This document shows positions 1-7,618 of a stretch of DNA of 29,193 nt, in pieces. Where the stretch lies: IMG/VR virus record IMGVR_UViG_3300025687_000221, positions 1 to 29,193 of that record; one strand, 5' to 3'. This DNA is from a virus. The number at the start of each line of letters is the position of its first letter. The stretch's first letter is position 1. The notes below the pieces were generated by a model, which saw only the letters and a program-made list of their open reading frames with translations, ran no database searches and was not told where the DNA came from. The translations under genes were made by a program, and so were the position numbers.

Positions 1-111
1 TTTGGATTTCACTTTAAAATAATTAAAAAATACTATGAAAACACTCAACAAAGAATTAAAGCAAAAGCTGATAGTGGAAATAAAAAAACACATGGAAGCA
101 GATCAGATTGA
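1..111 (+). CDS. Possible 3' end of an upstream gene (partial)
   Basis: Frame 1 is open from the window edge to a TGA at 109-111 and would encode 36 residues, rich in Lys and Asn, beginning [12 protein letters not shown]. It overlaps the methyltransferase ORF that starts at 35. Because the upstream part lies outside the window, it could be the tail of the preceding gene, perhaps the N-terminal partner of the methyltransferase, or simply a chance open frame. I recognise no motif in it. Confidence 0.3.
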   Translation, partial: FGFHFKIIKKYYENTQQRIKAKADSGNKKTHGSRSD

Positions 112-358
112 TGGAAACTCAGAATACACAAGCACTATCTCTGCAAGATACTATAAAGATGGCTCTGAGATTTTGATTAAACAGCGTGGGAAAAATCCGA
201 GAAAAGTTACTCCTAGAGAAGCCGCAAGACTACAAGGTTTTCCAGACAACTTCAAGATTACTGTTAGTGATACTCAGGCATATCGACAGTTTGGTAATAG
301 CGTTGCAGTTCCAGTTATCAGAGGGATAGCTAAAGAAATACATAAAGTACTAACTTAA
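35..358 (+). CDS. C-terminal half of a DNA cytosine-C5 methyltransferase
   Basis: The 107-residue product carries the last conserved motifs of cytosine-C5 DNA methyltransferases: [12 protein letters not shown] leading into motif IX ([18 protein letters not shown], residues about 56-73) and motif X ([21 protein letters not shown], near the C-terminus). The catalytic Pro-Cys, the SAM-binding FxGxG and the ENV motifs are absent, because a complete enzyme is usually above 300 residues. A TAA in the same frame at 20-22 separates this ORF from anything upstream, and the ATG is preceded by T like other starts here. It may be the second subunit of a split enzyme, or the remnant left by a frameshift or insertion. 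The domain assignment is firm; activity is not. Confidence 0.75.
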   Translation: MKTLNKELKQKLIVEIKKHMEADQIDGNSEYTSTISARYYKDGSEILIKQRGKNPRKVTPREAARLQGFPDNFKITVSDTQAYRQFGNSVAVPVIRGIAKEIHKVLT

Positions 359-406
359 ATCTATGAATGATAAGGATTTCTTTTTAGTCTTTCCACTAGC
401 TCTATA

Positions 407-435
407 TTTGTAGGGCGAATTGGGGGGATTATAAA
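407..435 (+). promoter_or_regulatory. Weak promoter candidate before the zinc/HNH cassette
   Basis: TATAAA at 430-435 lies 17 bases after TTTGTA at 407-412. The -35 match is poor. The position just before the SD-bearing gene at 451 is the main argument. Confidence 0.3.
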
Positions 436-438
436 CAA

Positions 439-453
439 AAGGAGGAAAACATG
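439..453 (+). promoter_or_regulatory. Strong Shine-Dalgarno site (AAAGGAGG)
   Basis: AAAGGAGG followed by a short A-rich spacer precedes the ATG at 451. It is one of the few canonical ribosome binding sites in the window; the structural genes have none. It supports the start and marks the cassette as different from its surroundings. Confidence 0.75.
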
Positions 454-654
454 TATTGCTTTTGCAAGTTTTGCAGAAACGATACGCAAACAATCGAGCG
501 TGTCTATCATTTTGGTAGATATGCTGGTCGCATTGTGCGATATTGTGAAGCGTGTCAAGCCATCAAAGAGGTAGCTAGTGAGACGGGATCAAAAGACTCG
601 AAAGAGGAAAAGAAGGAAGCATGCGACGTGCCATCATATCATTCCACGCTCTAG
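451..654 (+). CDS. Small cysteine-rich zinc-finger protein
   Basis: The 67-residue product has clustered cysteines at residues 3, 5 and 8 and a second CxxC (CEAC) near residues 32-35, consistent with one zinc site. The C-terminus is charged and low in complexity. It starts behind a strong SD site and overlaps the next gene by 77 bases in another frame. The base composition is visibly richer in G+C than the rest of the window, as in the two following genes. I do not recognise the family. The zinc-binding call is inferred from cysteine spacing only. Confidence 0.6.
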   Translation: MYCFCKFCRNDTQTIERVYHFGRYAGRIVRYCEACQAIKEVASETGSKDSKEEKKEACDVPSYHSTL

Positions 655-883
655 GGGCGGAGTGAACGAAGATAACACGACGTACCTCCCCGAAAACATC
701 CATATGCACTGGCATGCAATCTTTGATGATCTGACTATCGAAGAAGCCCATGTGTTCATTGACATCGTCATGACGAGTGGAACTCGATGGACGGGGAGAA
801 AACTTTGCCAACTTCGGGAGACGATCAAGTCTACTGAGGAGGTGGAGATCAACATCACCATCAAGATGAGGAGGAATAGGTGA
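578..883 (+). CDS. Small HNH-like zinc protein
   Basis: The 101-residue product has a basic N-terminus, then CHHIIPRSRGGVNEDN (residues about 18-33) and NIHMHWHAIFDDLTIEEA, which fit the His...Asn...His arrangement of the HNH/beta-beta-alpha-metal fold. Small proteins with a CHHI.PRSRGG core and a W-H-x-x-F segment are, to my knowledge, common in Patescibacteria genomes. The GTG start at 578 is preceded by AAAGAGG. The stop overlaps the next GTG start, so translation is probably coupled. It could be a nicking or homing-type nuclease, or a non-catalytic nucleic-acid-binding protein. Confidence 0.65.
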   Translation: MRRDQKTRKRKRRKHATCHHIIPRSRGGVNEDNTTYLPENIHMHWHAIFDDLTIEEAHVFIDIVMTSGTRWTGRKLCQLRETIKSTEEVEINITIKMRRNR

Positions 884-1017
884 ACAACATCTGCAAGAAG
901 TGCGGCGGCTGGTGCGGTCTGTCTGGGATGTTCGTTGTCCGTGTGAACGGCAAGAACAGCAAGACCTTTCTGTACAAGTGCGGAAAGTGTGGGAACACCC
1001 ACAAGATCGAGAAGTAA
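880..1017 (+). CDS. 45-residue zinc-ribbon peptide
   Basis: A GTG start at 880 overlaps the stop of the HNH-like gene and follows a GAGGAGG SD site at 868-874. The product has two Cys pairs, CKKC at residues 5-8 (plus Cys12) and CGKC at residues 34-37, as in a small zinc ribbon. Codon use is G/C-rich and unlike the structural genes. Coupling to the HNH-like gene suggests they act together. No family is recognised. The other frames across this stretch look like shadows. Confidence 0.65.
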   Translation: MNNICKKCGGWCGLSGMFVVRVNGKNSKTFLYKCGKCGNTHKIEK

Positions 1018-1026
1018 AAAGGCTTT

Positions 1027-1052
1027 TAGGAGTGTGCCTTCAAACACTCCTA
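1027..1052 (+). terminator. Hairpin after the zinc/HNH cassette
   Basis: A perfect 9-bp stem (TAGGAGTGT / ACACTCCTA, 8-base loop) lies ten bases after the cassette stop. No T-tract follows, so it may be an RNA-stabilising or factor-dependent end rather than an intrinsic terminator. Confidence 0.4.
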
Positions 1053-1077
1053 CAATTAATGCTTGTCAAAAAATTAT

Positions 1078-1404
1078 ATGCGTTGCAAAGAATGTGGTAG
1101 ATCATGCACAAATACTCTTTGTGCTAAACATATGACTTTATTTATTCGTTCAATGTTTGGGAAAACGTCATATCAAAAAAAATTGTTATTCTATAAAATG
1201 AAAATATCCTCCTACTCTTCATACCGTTTACAATTAGAAAAAGCAGAACTAAAACAAAATATTGATTCTCTACTACATGAAGCAAAAAAATGTGTTAATA
1301 GAGGATTATCCACACACTATGATAACTTGTGGATAGAAATTGATCTTAATACAGCAAAATTACTACATATACAGTATAGACTTGAAAATGATTCTTTGCT
1401 ATAA
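1078..1404 (+). CDS. Hypothetical protein with N-terminal zinc finger
   Basis: The product of 108 residues opens with MRCKECGRSCTNTLCAKH, a CxxC...C...CxxH cluster that should bind one zinc ion. The remainder is a basic, largely helical region with a possible coiled coil around residues 45-75. I chose the ATG at 1078 (context TTATATG) because it matches the start context of nearly all genes here; a TTG five codons upstream is possible. It is back in the A/T-rich composition of the phage. No function is assigned. Confidence 0.6.
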   Translation: MRCKECGRSCTNTLCAKHMTLFIRSMFGKTSYQKKLLFYKMKISSYSSYRLQLEKAELKQNIDSLLHEAKKCVNRGLSTHYDNLWIEIDLNTAKLLHIQYRLENDSLL

Positions 1405-1442
1405 TAAGGGAAGAAGTCAAAAAAACTGATCCTTTTAGAATA

Positions 1443-1522
1443 AAATACTGCCAACATGCTTTTTGAATATATCTAGCTAGATATTCAAAGGGGTTACTGG
1501 CAGTGTTTCCCGATAGAATATC
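1443..1522 (+). ncRNA. Structured RNA element upstream of a terminator
   Basis: AAATACTGCC (1443-1452) pairs with GGCAGTGTTT (1499-1508), ten pairs including one G-T. Inside, TTTGAATAT (1462-1470) pairs with ATATTCAAA (1481-1489), leaving a symmetric 6x6 internal loop (1453-1458 against 1493-1498). A small GATA/TATC hairpin (1512-1522) follows, then the terminator. The 240 bases between the genes at 1404 and 1643 hold only this and the terminator. It could be a riboswitch-like leader or a short RNA ending an upstream transcript. I do not recognise a known class. Confidence 0.5.
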
Positions 1523-1525
1523 AAT

Positions 1526-1555
1526 CCCGCTCAAAAGGCGGGTATTTTTATTTTT
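1526..1555 (+). terminator. Intrinsic terminator
   Basis: CCCGC (1526-1530) and GCGGG (1538-1542) form a GC-only stem with a 7-base loop, followed by TATTTTTATTTTT. This is a textbook rho-independent terminator for the + strand and would end transcripts from the first 1.5 kb. Confidence 0.8.
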
Positions 1556-1642
1556 ACAGAGTAACATCACAGCGTTTCAGCATAGACAAACATGTTTCTA
1601 TTGACTGAGCGATCAGGGGTATTACCCTGTAAGAATGAAAAT

Positions 1643-1879
1643 ATGGTTTTATTTATTTCTTTATTAAATTTTTTGTTATTAGTACTTCTTGTATTTTTAA
1701 CAGTCACAAAAAAAGAATTTGAAAAAGTGAAACGGAATATATTCTTTGAAAAAACTCAAATAGTAAAGAAAAGACCAATTTTGATAAACCCAATATCAAA
1801 AAGACAAGATGAAGTTAATAAGCTCATAGAAGAGAATGAGCGTATTGGAAAACCTACAGAACTAAAAGACATGCTATGA
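1643..1879 (+). CDS. Small single-pass membrane protein
   Basis: The 78-residue product starts with a hydrophobic segment (residues about 2-21), followed by a basic cytoplasmic-type stretch and a charged C-terminal helix. I prefer the ATG at 1643 (context AAATATG) over an ATG 17 codons upstream, because the upstream segment is not hydrophobic and the chosen start matches the local start context. Its TGA stop overlaps the next ATG (ATGA), implying coupled translation. Function unknown. Confidence 0.5.
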   Translation: MVLFISLLNFLLLVLLVFLTVTKKEFEKVKRNIFFEKTQIVKKRPILINPISKRQDEVNKLIEENERIGKPTELKDML

Positions 1880-2259
1880 AAAGAGAAATCGGCTATTGCC
1901 CTAGTAATGTGTCAACACTTCATGGCAATTATATTGTTCTTCAAGATGATTGGTACGGGTTGCATGAAGGTTGCCAGTATTGTGGTTATGAAATAAAACT
2001 GAGAAAAGATGCAAAGGGTAATATAATTGAACAAGATAAGTATACAAAATTTCATGCAGCAGATTTTGTTCAAAGAGATGATACAGAATTGTTTAATATG
2101 ATTTATGGTGAAGGGCAAGCAGAGAAGACAAAAAAAGAAGTGGAACACATCGCAAAAAAGAAAAAAGAAAAACTTGTTTTTGATGAAGAGATAAAAGAAG
2201 CAAAAGAATATAAAAAAGAAATTCAATCAGGAAAACTCACAATAGGTATGTATGGGTAA
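1876..2259 (+). CDS. Hypothetical protein with CxxC motif
   Basis: The 127-residue product has CQYCGYEI at residues 33-40, with another Cys near residue 8, suggesting one zinc site. The C-terminal half is Lys/Glu-rich and probably a long helix. It overlaps the membrane protein gene by four bases and the ParB-methyltransferase gene by eight, so it belongs to the same transcription unit. I recognise no family. The similarity in style to the other small zinc proteins in the first 2 kb is notable. Confidence 0.6.
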   Translation: MKREIGYCPSNVSTLHGNYIVLQDDWYGLHEGCQYCGYEIKLRKDAKGNIIEQDKYTKFHAADFVQRDDTELFNMIYGEGQAEKTKKEVEHIAKKKKEKLVFDEEIKEAKEYKKEIQSGKLTIGMYG

Positions 2260-3508
2260 ACAAAGTAAAATGGTAAATATAGTTGAATATAAAAAAATAT
2301 CTGAGATTTTTCCATATAAAAAAAATGCAAAAAAGCACCCTAAAAAACAAGTTAAACAGGTTGCTGAAAGCATAGAAGAGTTTGGTTTTAATCAGCCCAT
2401 TGTTGTAGATAAAGATAACGTGATTATTGTAGGACATGGAAGACTAGAGGCCGCAAAATACTTAAAGATAAAAGAGGTTCCAGTTTTGAAAGTAAACCTT
2501 ACACAAGAACAGGCAAACGCTTATCGTTTAGCAGATAATAAATTAAACGAGAGCGAATGGGATATGGACTTGGTCGTGGAGGAATTAAAAGGCCTTTCTA
2601 TCCCAATGCTAGAACTTACTGGATTTGATAAAGATTTAATTATAGAGTCAGAAGAGAGAGATGACTTGGTGCCTGATGTACAAGAAGAACCTAAAAGCAA
2701 GCTAGGGGATATTTACCAGCTAGGGGAGCATCGGCTTATGTGTGGAAGCAGTACTGAAGAAAAAGATGTACAGGCACTCATGAACGGTGAACTATGTGAG
2801 ATGGTATGGACTGACCCACCCTACAATGTGGACTACGAAGGTGGTACAGGTCTAAAAATACAAAACGACAACATGGATGACGGTACCTTTTACCAATTCT
2901 TGTACGATTTTTATTCAAGGGCAAAAGACATAATGCATAACGGATGCCCAATATACGTCGCACATGCAGACTCTGAAGGCGTAAATTTTAGAAAAGCCCT
3001 GAAGGACGCAGGAATTGAACTAAAACAGTGTGTTATATGGGTAAAAAATAGTTTAGTGCTCGGAAGGCAGGACTATCAATGGCAACACGAACCAATATTA
3101 TATGGATGGAAACCGGGTGCGGCACATAGGTGGTATGGAATGTTTGATAAGACAACAGTTATTGATGATGAAGTAGATATTAAAAAGCTAAAAAAAGAGG
3201 AGTTGCAAGAACTTGTGCAACATTTGCGAAATGAAAGAAAAACAACAGTTGTAAGAGAAAACAAACCAGCAAGAAACGCAGAGCATCCAACGATGAAGCC
3301 AGTAAGTCTTATAGTCAAGTTTCTGATGAACAGTAGCAGACAAGGGGATATTATATATGATGGCTTTGGAGGAAGCGGAAGCACCCTCATAGCAGCAGAA
3401 AAGCTAAACCGTAAGTGCTATATGATGGAGCTTGATCCACGGTATGTGGACGTTATTATAAAAAGATACGAAGACTACACAGGACAAGCTGCAATAAAAG
3501 TTAATTAG
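2252..3508 (+). CDS. ParB-like domain fused to N4/N6 DNA methyltransferase
   Basis: Residues about 10-115 are a ParB/Spo0J-type domain, with GHGRLEAAKYL at 61-71 and the segment YRLADNKLNESEWD typical of phage ParB-methyltransferase fusions. The methyltransferase follows: motif IV DPPY at 188-191 and the SAM-binding DGFGGSGSTLIAAEKL at 370-385 near the C-terminus. Motif IV before motif I is the beta-class order. It should transfer methyl groups to an exocyclic amine of adenine or cytosine. It lies directly before the packaging genes, as in many phages where methylation protects DNA from host nucleases. Target sequence unknown. Confidence 0.9.
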   Translation: MGKQSKMVNIVEYKKISEIFPYKKNAKKHPKKQVKQVAESIEEFGFNQPIVVDKDNVIIVGHGRLEAAKYLKIKEVPVLKVNLTQEQANAYRLADNKLNESEWDMDLVVEELKGLSIPMLELTGFDKDLIIESEERDDLVPDVQEEPKSKLGDIYQLGEHRLMCGSSTEEKDVQALMNGELCEMVWTDPPYNVDYEGGTGLKIQNDNMDDGTFYQFLYDFYSRAKDIMHNGCPIYVAHADSEGVNFRKALKDAGIELKQCVIWVKNSLVLGRQDYQWQHEPILYGWKPGAAHRWYGMFDKTTVIDDEVDIKKLKKEELQELVQHLRNERKTTVVRENKPARNAEHPTMKPVSLIVKFLMNSSRQGDIIYDGFGGSGSTLIAAEKLNRKCYMMELDPRYVDVIIKRYEDYTGQAAIKVN

Positions 3509-3509
3509 T

Positions 3510-3938
3510 ATGGAAAAAGCGAATAAAAACGTGGAACAAACGACAGAAAACGGGTGGACTGACACAGAAACAGGTAAATTTGTAAAAGGAAACCGTGGCG
3601 GTGGAAGACCAAAAGGGAGTGAGAACTTTAAAACCAAAATGTTTAAAGCAATGGAGAAGATAGCGGAGATGAACGGTGAGGATGTAACAGTGGATGATAT
3701 TGAAGAGCAGTTACTATTGGTAGGGTATAAGAAAGCTAAAGAAGGTGATTATCAATTTTATAGAGACTTATTTGATCGTATATACGGAAAGCCTCAGCAA
3801 TATATTGATCATACTACGAATGAAGAATCTCTTAATAAAACTTCAACACTTGATGATTTAGCCGTTGACTTTGTAATAGCAAACAAGAAAAAGTATGAAA
3901 CTAAGCAAAAGCCAAAAAGAAAGTCTGATGGCGTCTAG
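3510..3938 (+). CDS. Small terminase subunit candidate (DUF5681-like)
   Basis: The 142-residue product carries GKFVKGNRGGGRPKGSENF near residues 22-41, a Gly/Arg-rich motif seen in small proteins encoded just before phage large terminases, and a helical segment with YRDLFDRIYGKPQQ. Its end overlaps the start of the large terminase by 44 bases. Small terminase subunits recognise packaging sites and load the motor, and position and motif both point that way. Sequence similarity alone would not prove it, and a host-like DNA-binding role is the alternative. Confidence 0.6.
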   Translation: MEKANKNVEQTTENGWTDTETGKFVKGNRGGGRPKGSENFKTKMFKAMEKIAEMNGEDVTVDDIEEQLLLVGYKKAKEGDYQFYRDLFDRIYGKPQQYIDHTTNEESLNKTSTLDDLAVDFVIANKKKYETKQKPKRKSDGV

Positions 3939-5487
3939 TCCAGTACTTTGGATTGAAGAGAATGTAATCAAAAATGAACAAGGGACAAAAATAGATTTTT
4001 ATGAGCATTTGTTTCAATACGATATCTATGAAGATCTTAGCCCTAAACAGGTTATTTATAAACCAGCACAAGTTGGTTTTAGTACAATGGTGATCCTTAA
4101 AACTTTATGGCTTGCGAATTATAGAGATATGGATATTATCTATACTCTACCTACTGCCAATGATGTTAAAGACTTTGTTGGCGGTAAAGTGAATCGTTTA
4201 ATAGCCCAAAATCCAATACTCTCAGAATGGGTATCAGATAAAGATAGTATTGAACAAAAACGGATCAATGGGAATGTTATTTATTATCGTGGTACTTGGA
4301 CACAGAAAGCAGCAATGATGGTATCTAGTGATTTGAATGCTTATGACGAAGTAGATACGAGTAAACAAGATGTTATTGATCAATATTCTACTCGTTTACA
4401 ACACTCTAAGCATGGATGGGAATGGTATTTCTCTCATCCATCCGTACACGGAAATGGAGTGGCTAGATTCTGGGATCTTTCAGATCAAAAACATTGGTTT
4501 ATAAAATGTTCTCATTGCAATAAAAAGCAATATATGGATTTTCCAGATAATATTGACTTAGAAAAGAAAATTTATATATGCAAACATTGCAAAAAAGAAT
4601 TAAAGGAAGAAGATCGAAGAGTTGGTGAATGGGTAAAAAAATATAAAGATAGGGAATATTCTGGGTATTGGATCAATTTAATGATGTGTCCGTGGGTTCC
4701 AGCGAGTAAGATTGTCCATGATTATCAAACAAAAACAGAAGAACAATTTTATAATAAAGTTCTCGGCCTTCCTTACTCTGGAAGTGGAAACGTTGTTTTA
4801 GAGGATGATATTTTGAAAAATCTAACAGAAGAAATATTTCAACCACATGATGATAATGAAAGAATAGTGATAGGGGTAGATACTGGTGTAAAGATTTGGT
4901 ACGTAGTAGGTAATCATGATGGACTGTTTTATCATGGGTGTTCAGATGGATATGAAGAGATTGAAAAACTAATGGAGCAATACCCTAAAGCTATAGCGGT
5001 ATTTGACCAAGGTGGTGACCTTATATATCCAAGACAGTTGAGAGAAAAATATAAAGGTAGAGTCTTTTTGTGCCATTATTCAGTAGACAGAAAAACAATG
5101 CAATTGGTGAGATGGGGGAAAAACAAAGAAAGTGGCAACGTAATTGTTGATAGAAATAGAATGATACAACTGATTGTAGATGAATTTAAAGATGGAAGAA
5201 TTGCTTTACAAGGTAACAAAAATGATTGGTGGGATTATTGGTTACATTTTAATAATATATACAGAAAAAGAGAAGAAAATAATTTGGGTGTTCTGACAAA
5301 TAAATGGGAAAGAAAAGGGGACGATCACTTAGTACATGCAACCGTTTACTATCGTGCTGGTATTAGTGAGTTTTCTAAAGGGAATCCAAAAATTGTATAT
5401 CCTAATAGTCAGCCATGGTTTAGTAGAGGTGTGGTAATGGAAGACGGGAGACATAAAATAAATTTGATAAAAGACACATACAAATAA
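3895..5487 (+). CDS. terL: Terminase large subunit (GpA-like)
   Basis: This 530-residue ATPase-nuclease would drive DNA into the procapsid. The Walker A-type loop is KPAQVGFST (56-64) and the Walker B acidic pair DE is at 151-152. A zinc ribbon with CSHC (205-208) and CKHC (229-232) sits between motor and nuclease, as in lambda GpA-like terminases. Acidic residues expected for the RNase H-like nuclease appear at GVDTG (D329), VFDQGGD (D371) and GDDHLVHA near residue 480. The length fits the family. The ATG overlaps the upstream gene, so the two are probably co-translated. Confidence 0.93.
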   Translation: MKLSKSQKESLMASSPVLWIEENVIKNEQGTKIDFYEHLFQYDIYEDLSPKQVIYKPAQVGFSTMVILKTLWLANYRDMDIIYTLPTANDVKDFVGGKVNRLIAQNPILSEWVSDKDSIEQKRINGNVIYYRGTWTQKAAMMVSSDLNAYDEVDTSKQDVIDQYSTRLQHSKHGWEWYFSHPSVHGNGVARFWDLSDQKHWFIKCSHCNKKQYMDFPDNIDLEKKIYICKHCKKELKEEDRRVGEWVKKYKDREYSGYWINLMMCPWVPASKIVHDYQTKTEEQFYNKVLGLPYSGSGNVVLEDDILKNLTEEIFQPHDDNERIVIGVDTGVKIWYVVGNHDGLFYHGCSDGYEEIEKLMEQYPKAIAVFDQGGDLIYPRQLREKYKGRVFLCHYSVDRKTMQLVRWGKNKESGNVIVDRNRMIQLIVDEFKDGRIALQGNKNDWWDYWLHFNNIYRKREENNLGVLTNKWERKGDDHLVHATVYYRAGISEFSKGNPKIVYPNSQPWFSRGVVMEDGRHKINLIKDTYK

Positions 5488-5488
5488 T

Positions 5489-7279
5489 ATGGGAATCAAT
5501 CCGTTTAAAGTAATGGAATCATTACAAAGTACTACGAATAAGGTAAAAGACTTTTCTTTATCTGATGACGGGGTTATTGGTGATTTGTTAGAAGAGCTTA
5601 AACTTGAGCTTAGTGATGATGAACTTATTACTAGGAAAAAAGCATGGGAAAAAGCATGGGAGAAAGAAACTGAAAACCTTTCATTACAACAAAAAGAGAA
5701 TTATAACTATTGGATCGGGGATCAAGTAAATAAAAAAAATATTGATGCTTCTGATGACACAACGGTTGATAACCGTATCTTCATGGCTGTTGAAACTTTA
5801 TTGCCTATCGCAACGAGAGAAAACCCAGAGCCTACAATAGATACAGATGAATCAGAAAGCAGTCAATTGGTTGCTGAAAATTACAAAAAACATCTTGTAC
5901 ACTTGGCTGATACTGAAAGACTTAAATTAGTTATTAAATCTGTTACAAGACACTGGTTACTTTATAGATTCGGAATAGCACAAGTTGGGTGGGATGAAGA
6001 AAAAGATGACGTGACAATTGATGTTATTTTACCAACTGATATTATCCTTGACCCAGATTCAACTGTAAAAAATGGGGTTACTTATACTGGTGAATACATT
6101 GGTAGAAAAAAGAAAGCTACTGCTTCTGAGCTTAAAGACAGATTTCCAAAACAACAAGAGTTAATTGATAGTATTGTTAACAAAAAAACTGGGACAAAAC
6201 TTCAATATATTGAATGGTGGACAAAAGAATTTGTATTTTGGACATTAGGTAATAATGTTCTTGGAAAAATGAAGAATCCTCATTGGGATTATGGTTCAAC
6301 TGAGACAAGCGTTAATGAATTTGGTGAAGAGTTTACATATGAAACAAATGGAGTGAACCACTTTAATACTCCACAAATTCCTTTCATTGTTCTTTCTATA
6401 TTTAATACTGGTATACGCCCTTATGATGATACTAGTTTAATTGAACAAACTAAGTGTATACAAGATATTGTCAACAAAAGATACCGACAAATTGACAAAA
6501 ATATTGACTCTGTAAATGGTGTAAACGTATTTAATAGTGATTTTTCAGTAAGTCAAGCAACTCAAGCTAATTATGTTCTTAGAAAAGGTGGTGCTTTAGT
6601 TCTTCCTACTAAAGATCTTTCCTCTTTTCAACAGATCACTGGGCAAGGACTTCCAGCGGATGTATATGAAAATCTTTCTGATTCAAGAAATGAGATTGAC
6701 AATGTTTTTGGTACACACTCGACAACAAGAGGTGAAAGAGGATCATCAGAAACAGCAAGAGGGCGTATCTTATTAAAAGGAAGTGATGAGTCAAGAATAG
6801 GCGGAGGAATAACTGAATATTTAGAACAATTTGCTGATTTGGTATTTAATTGGTGGGTTCAACTCATGTTTGTATATTACACAGATCAACACCATGTAAG
6901 TGTTTTGGGGGAAGAACTTGCTGAAAAACATGAAAATGCTGATATAAAACAATTGGCAAAAAGTAGAAAACTTAGAATTTCTGTACGTGAAGGTAGCCTT
7001 GTCCCTAAAGATGAGCTAACACAAAGAAATGAGGCTATGGATTTATGGAGTGCAGGGGCTATTTCTATTATAGATCTGTATAAAGCTCTAAAGCATCCAA
7101 ATCCAAAAGACGCAGCTCAAAGATGGGTTTTACAACAGCAACAGCAATATGACTTGCTAATTGATGAAGATAGACCACAAGCAGACATTGGACAAAATAT
7201 GGATTTAGAAGAAGAGCCTACAAATGACCAAATGATCGAGCAAGATCTTAATCAGCAACTTAATGAATTAACACCATAA
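5489..7279 (+). CDS. Portal protein
   Basis: The 596-residue product follows the terminase by one base, the usual place for a portal. It has a charged N-terminal helical region, a mixed alpha/beta body, and a C-terminal third with the signature-like stretch of a portal stem (IDNVFGTHSTTRGERGSSE and ARGRILLKGSDESRIGG, about residues 405-440). The C-terminus is acidic and Gln-rich. Portals form the dodecameric ring at one capsid vertex through which DNA enters and leaves. Length is within the range for podovirus portals. Confidence 0.88.
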   Translation: MGINPFKVMESLQSTTNKVKDFSLSDDGVIGDLLEELKLELSDDELITRKKAWEKAWEKETENLSLQQKENYNYWIGDQVNKKNIDASDDTTVDNRIFMAVETLLPIATRENPEPTIDTDESESSQLVAENYKKHLVHLADTERLKLVIKSVTRHWLLYRFGIAQVGWDEEKDDVTIDVILPTDIILDPDSTVKNGVTYTGEYIGRKKKATASELKDRFPKQQELIDSIVNKKTGTKLQYIEWWTKEFVFWTLGNNVLGKMKNPHWDYGSTETSVNEFGEEFTYETNGVNHFNTPQIPFIVLSIFNTGIRPYDDTSLIEQTKCIQDIVNKRYRQIDKNIDSVNGVNVFNSDFSVSQATQANYVLRKGGALVLPTKDLSSFQQITGQGLPADVYENLSDSRNEIDNVFGTHSTTRGERGSSETARGRILLKGSDESRIGGGITEYLEQFADLVFNWWVQLMFVYYTDQHHVSVLGEELAEKHENADIKQLAKSRKLRISVREGSLVPKDELTQRNEAMDLWSAGAISIIDLYKALKHPNPKDAAQRWVLQQQQQYDLLIDEDRPQADIGQNMDLEEEPTNDQMIEQDLNQQLNELTP

Positions 7280-7280
7280 T

Positions 7281-7556
7281 ATGCGTAGTTTACCAGAACA
7301 GATCATGGCGATAAAAAGTGTCATGAAACCAAAGTTTACTATTGAAATGGATAAAATAAAGGGATCTAATGATTGGAAAGTTGGGGAAACGTATACCATT
7401 GAAATGGAAGTCACACAGGTCGCAGTGGAAATGGTAGAAGACAAAAAGATAGTAACTTTTGAGATTGAGGACATAAAAGAAAACAAAAAAAATGATGTAA
7501 TGAGTTCTATTGAAAAAAGATTGATGGAGATAGAAAACAATTACGAAACAGCGTAA
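7281..7556 (+). CDS. Small conserved-type hypothetical protein between portal and scaffold
   Basis: The 91-residue product is predicted mostly beta-strand in its middle (alternating hydrophobic residues in ETYTIEMEVTQVAVEM) with a helical C-terminus. It begins one base after the portal stop. Small proteins of this style are often found between portal and scaffold genes in environmental phages, but I cannot assign a function. It could be a virion accessory or assembly factor. Confidence 0.65.
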   Translation: MRSLPEQIMAIKSVMKPKFTIEMDKIKGSNDWKVGETYTIEMEVTQVAVEMVEDKKIVTFEIEDIKENKKNDVMSSIEKRLMEIENNYETA

Positions 7557-7568
7557 AAGTAAAATAAT

Positions 7569-7606
7569 TTGTGGGTGCTAATTTGTGACCTCACCCCATC
7601 ACACAA
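7569..7606 (+). other. Hairpin in the leader of the scaffold gene
   Basis: TTGT-GGGTG (7569-7577) can pair with CACCC (7592-7596) and ACAA (7603-7606). It is followed by TAAAAAAA, so it is not an intrinsic terminator. It may be an RNA processing or stability element that separates head-gene transcripts. The pairing is seen directly; the role is a guess. Confidence 0.35.
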
Positions 7607-7618
7607 TAAAAAAACAGT

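Noticed and set aside
363-413. 16-residue ORF after the methyltransferase fragment
   Set aside because: It has T at -1 but no other support. A leader peptide is possible, but no linked attenuator is visible.
634-1047. 137-residue minus-strand ORF opposite the HNH-like gene
   Set aside because: It is a shadow of the HNH-like and zinc-ribbon genes, with no start signal.
900-1100. 66-residue ORF in another frame over the zinc-ribbon gene
   Set aside because: The frame starting at 880 has an SD, coupling and a coherent zinc-ribbon pattern, whereas this frame shows no motif.
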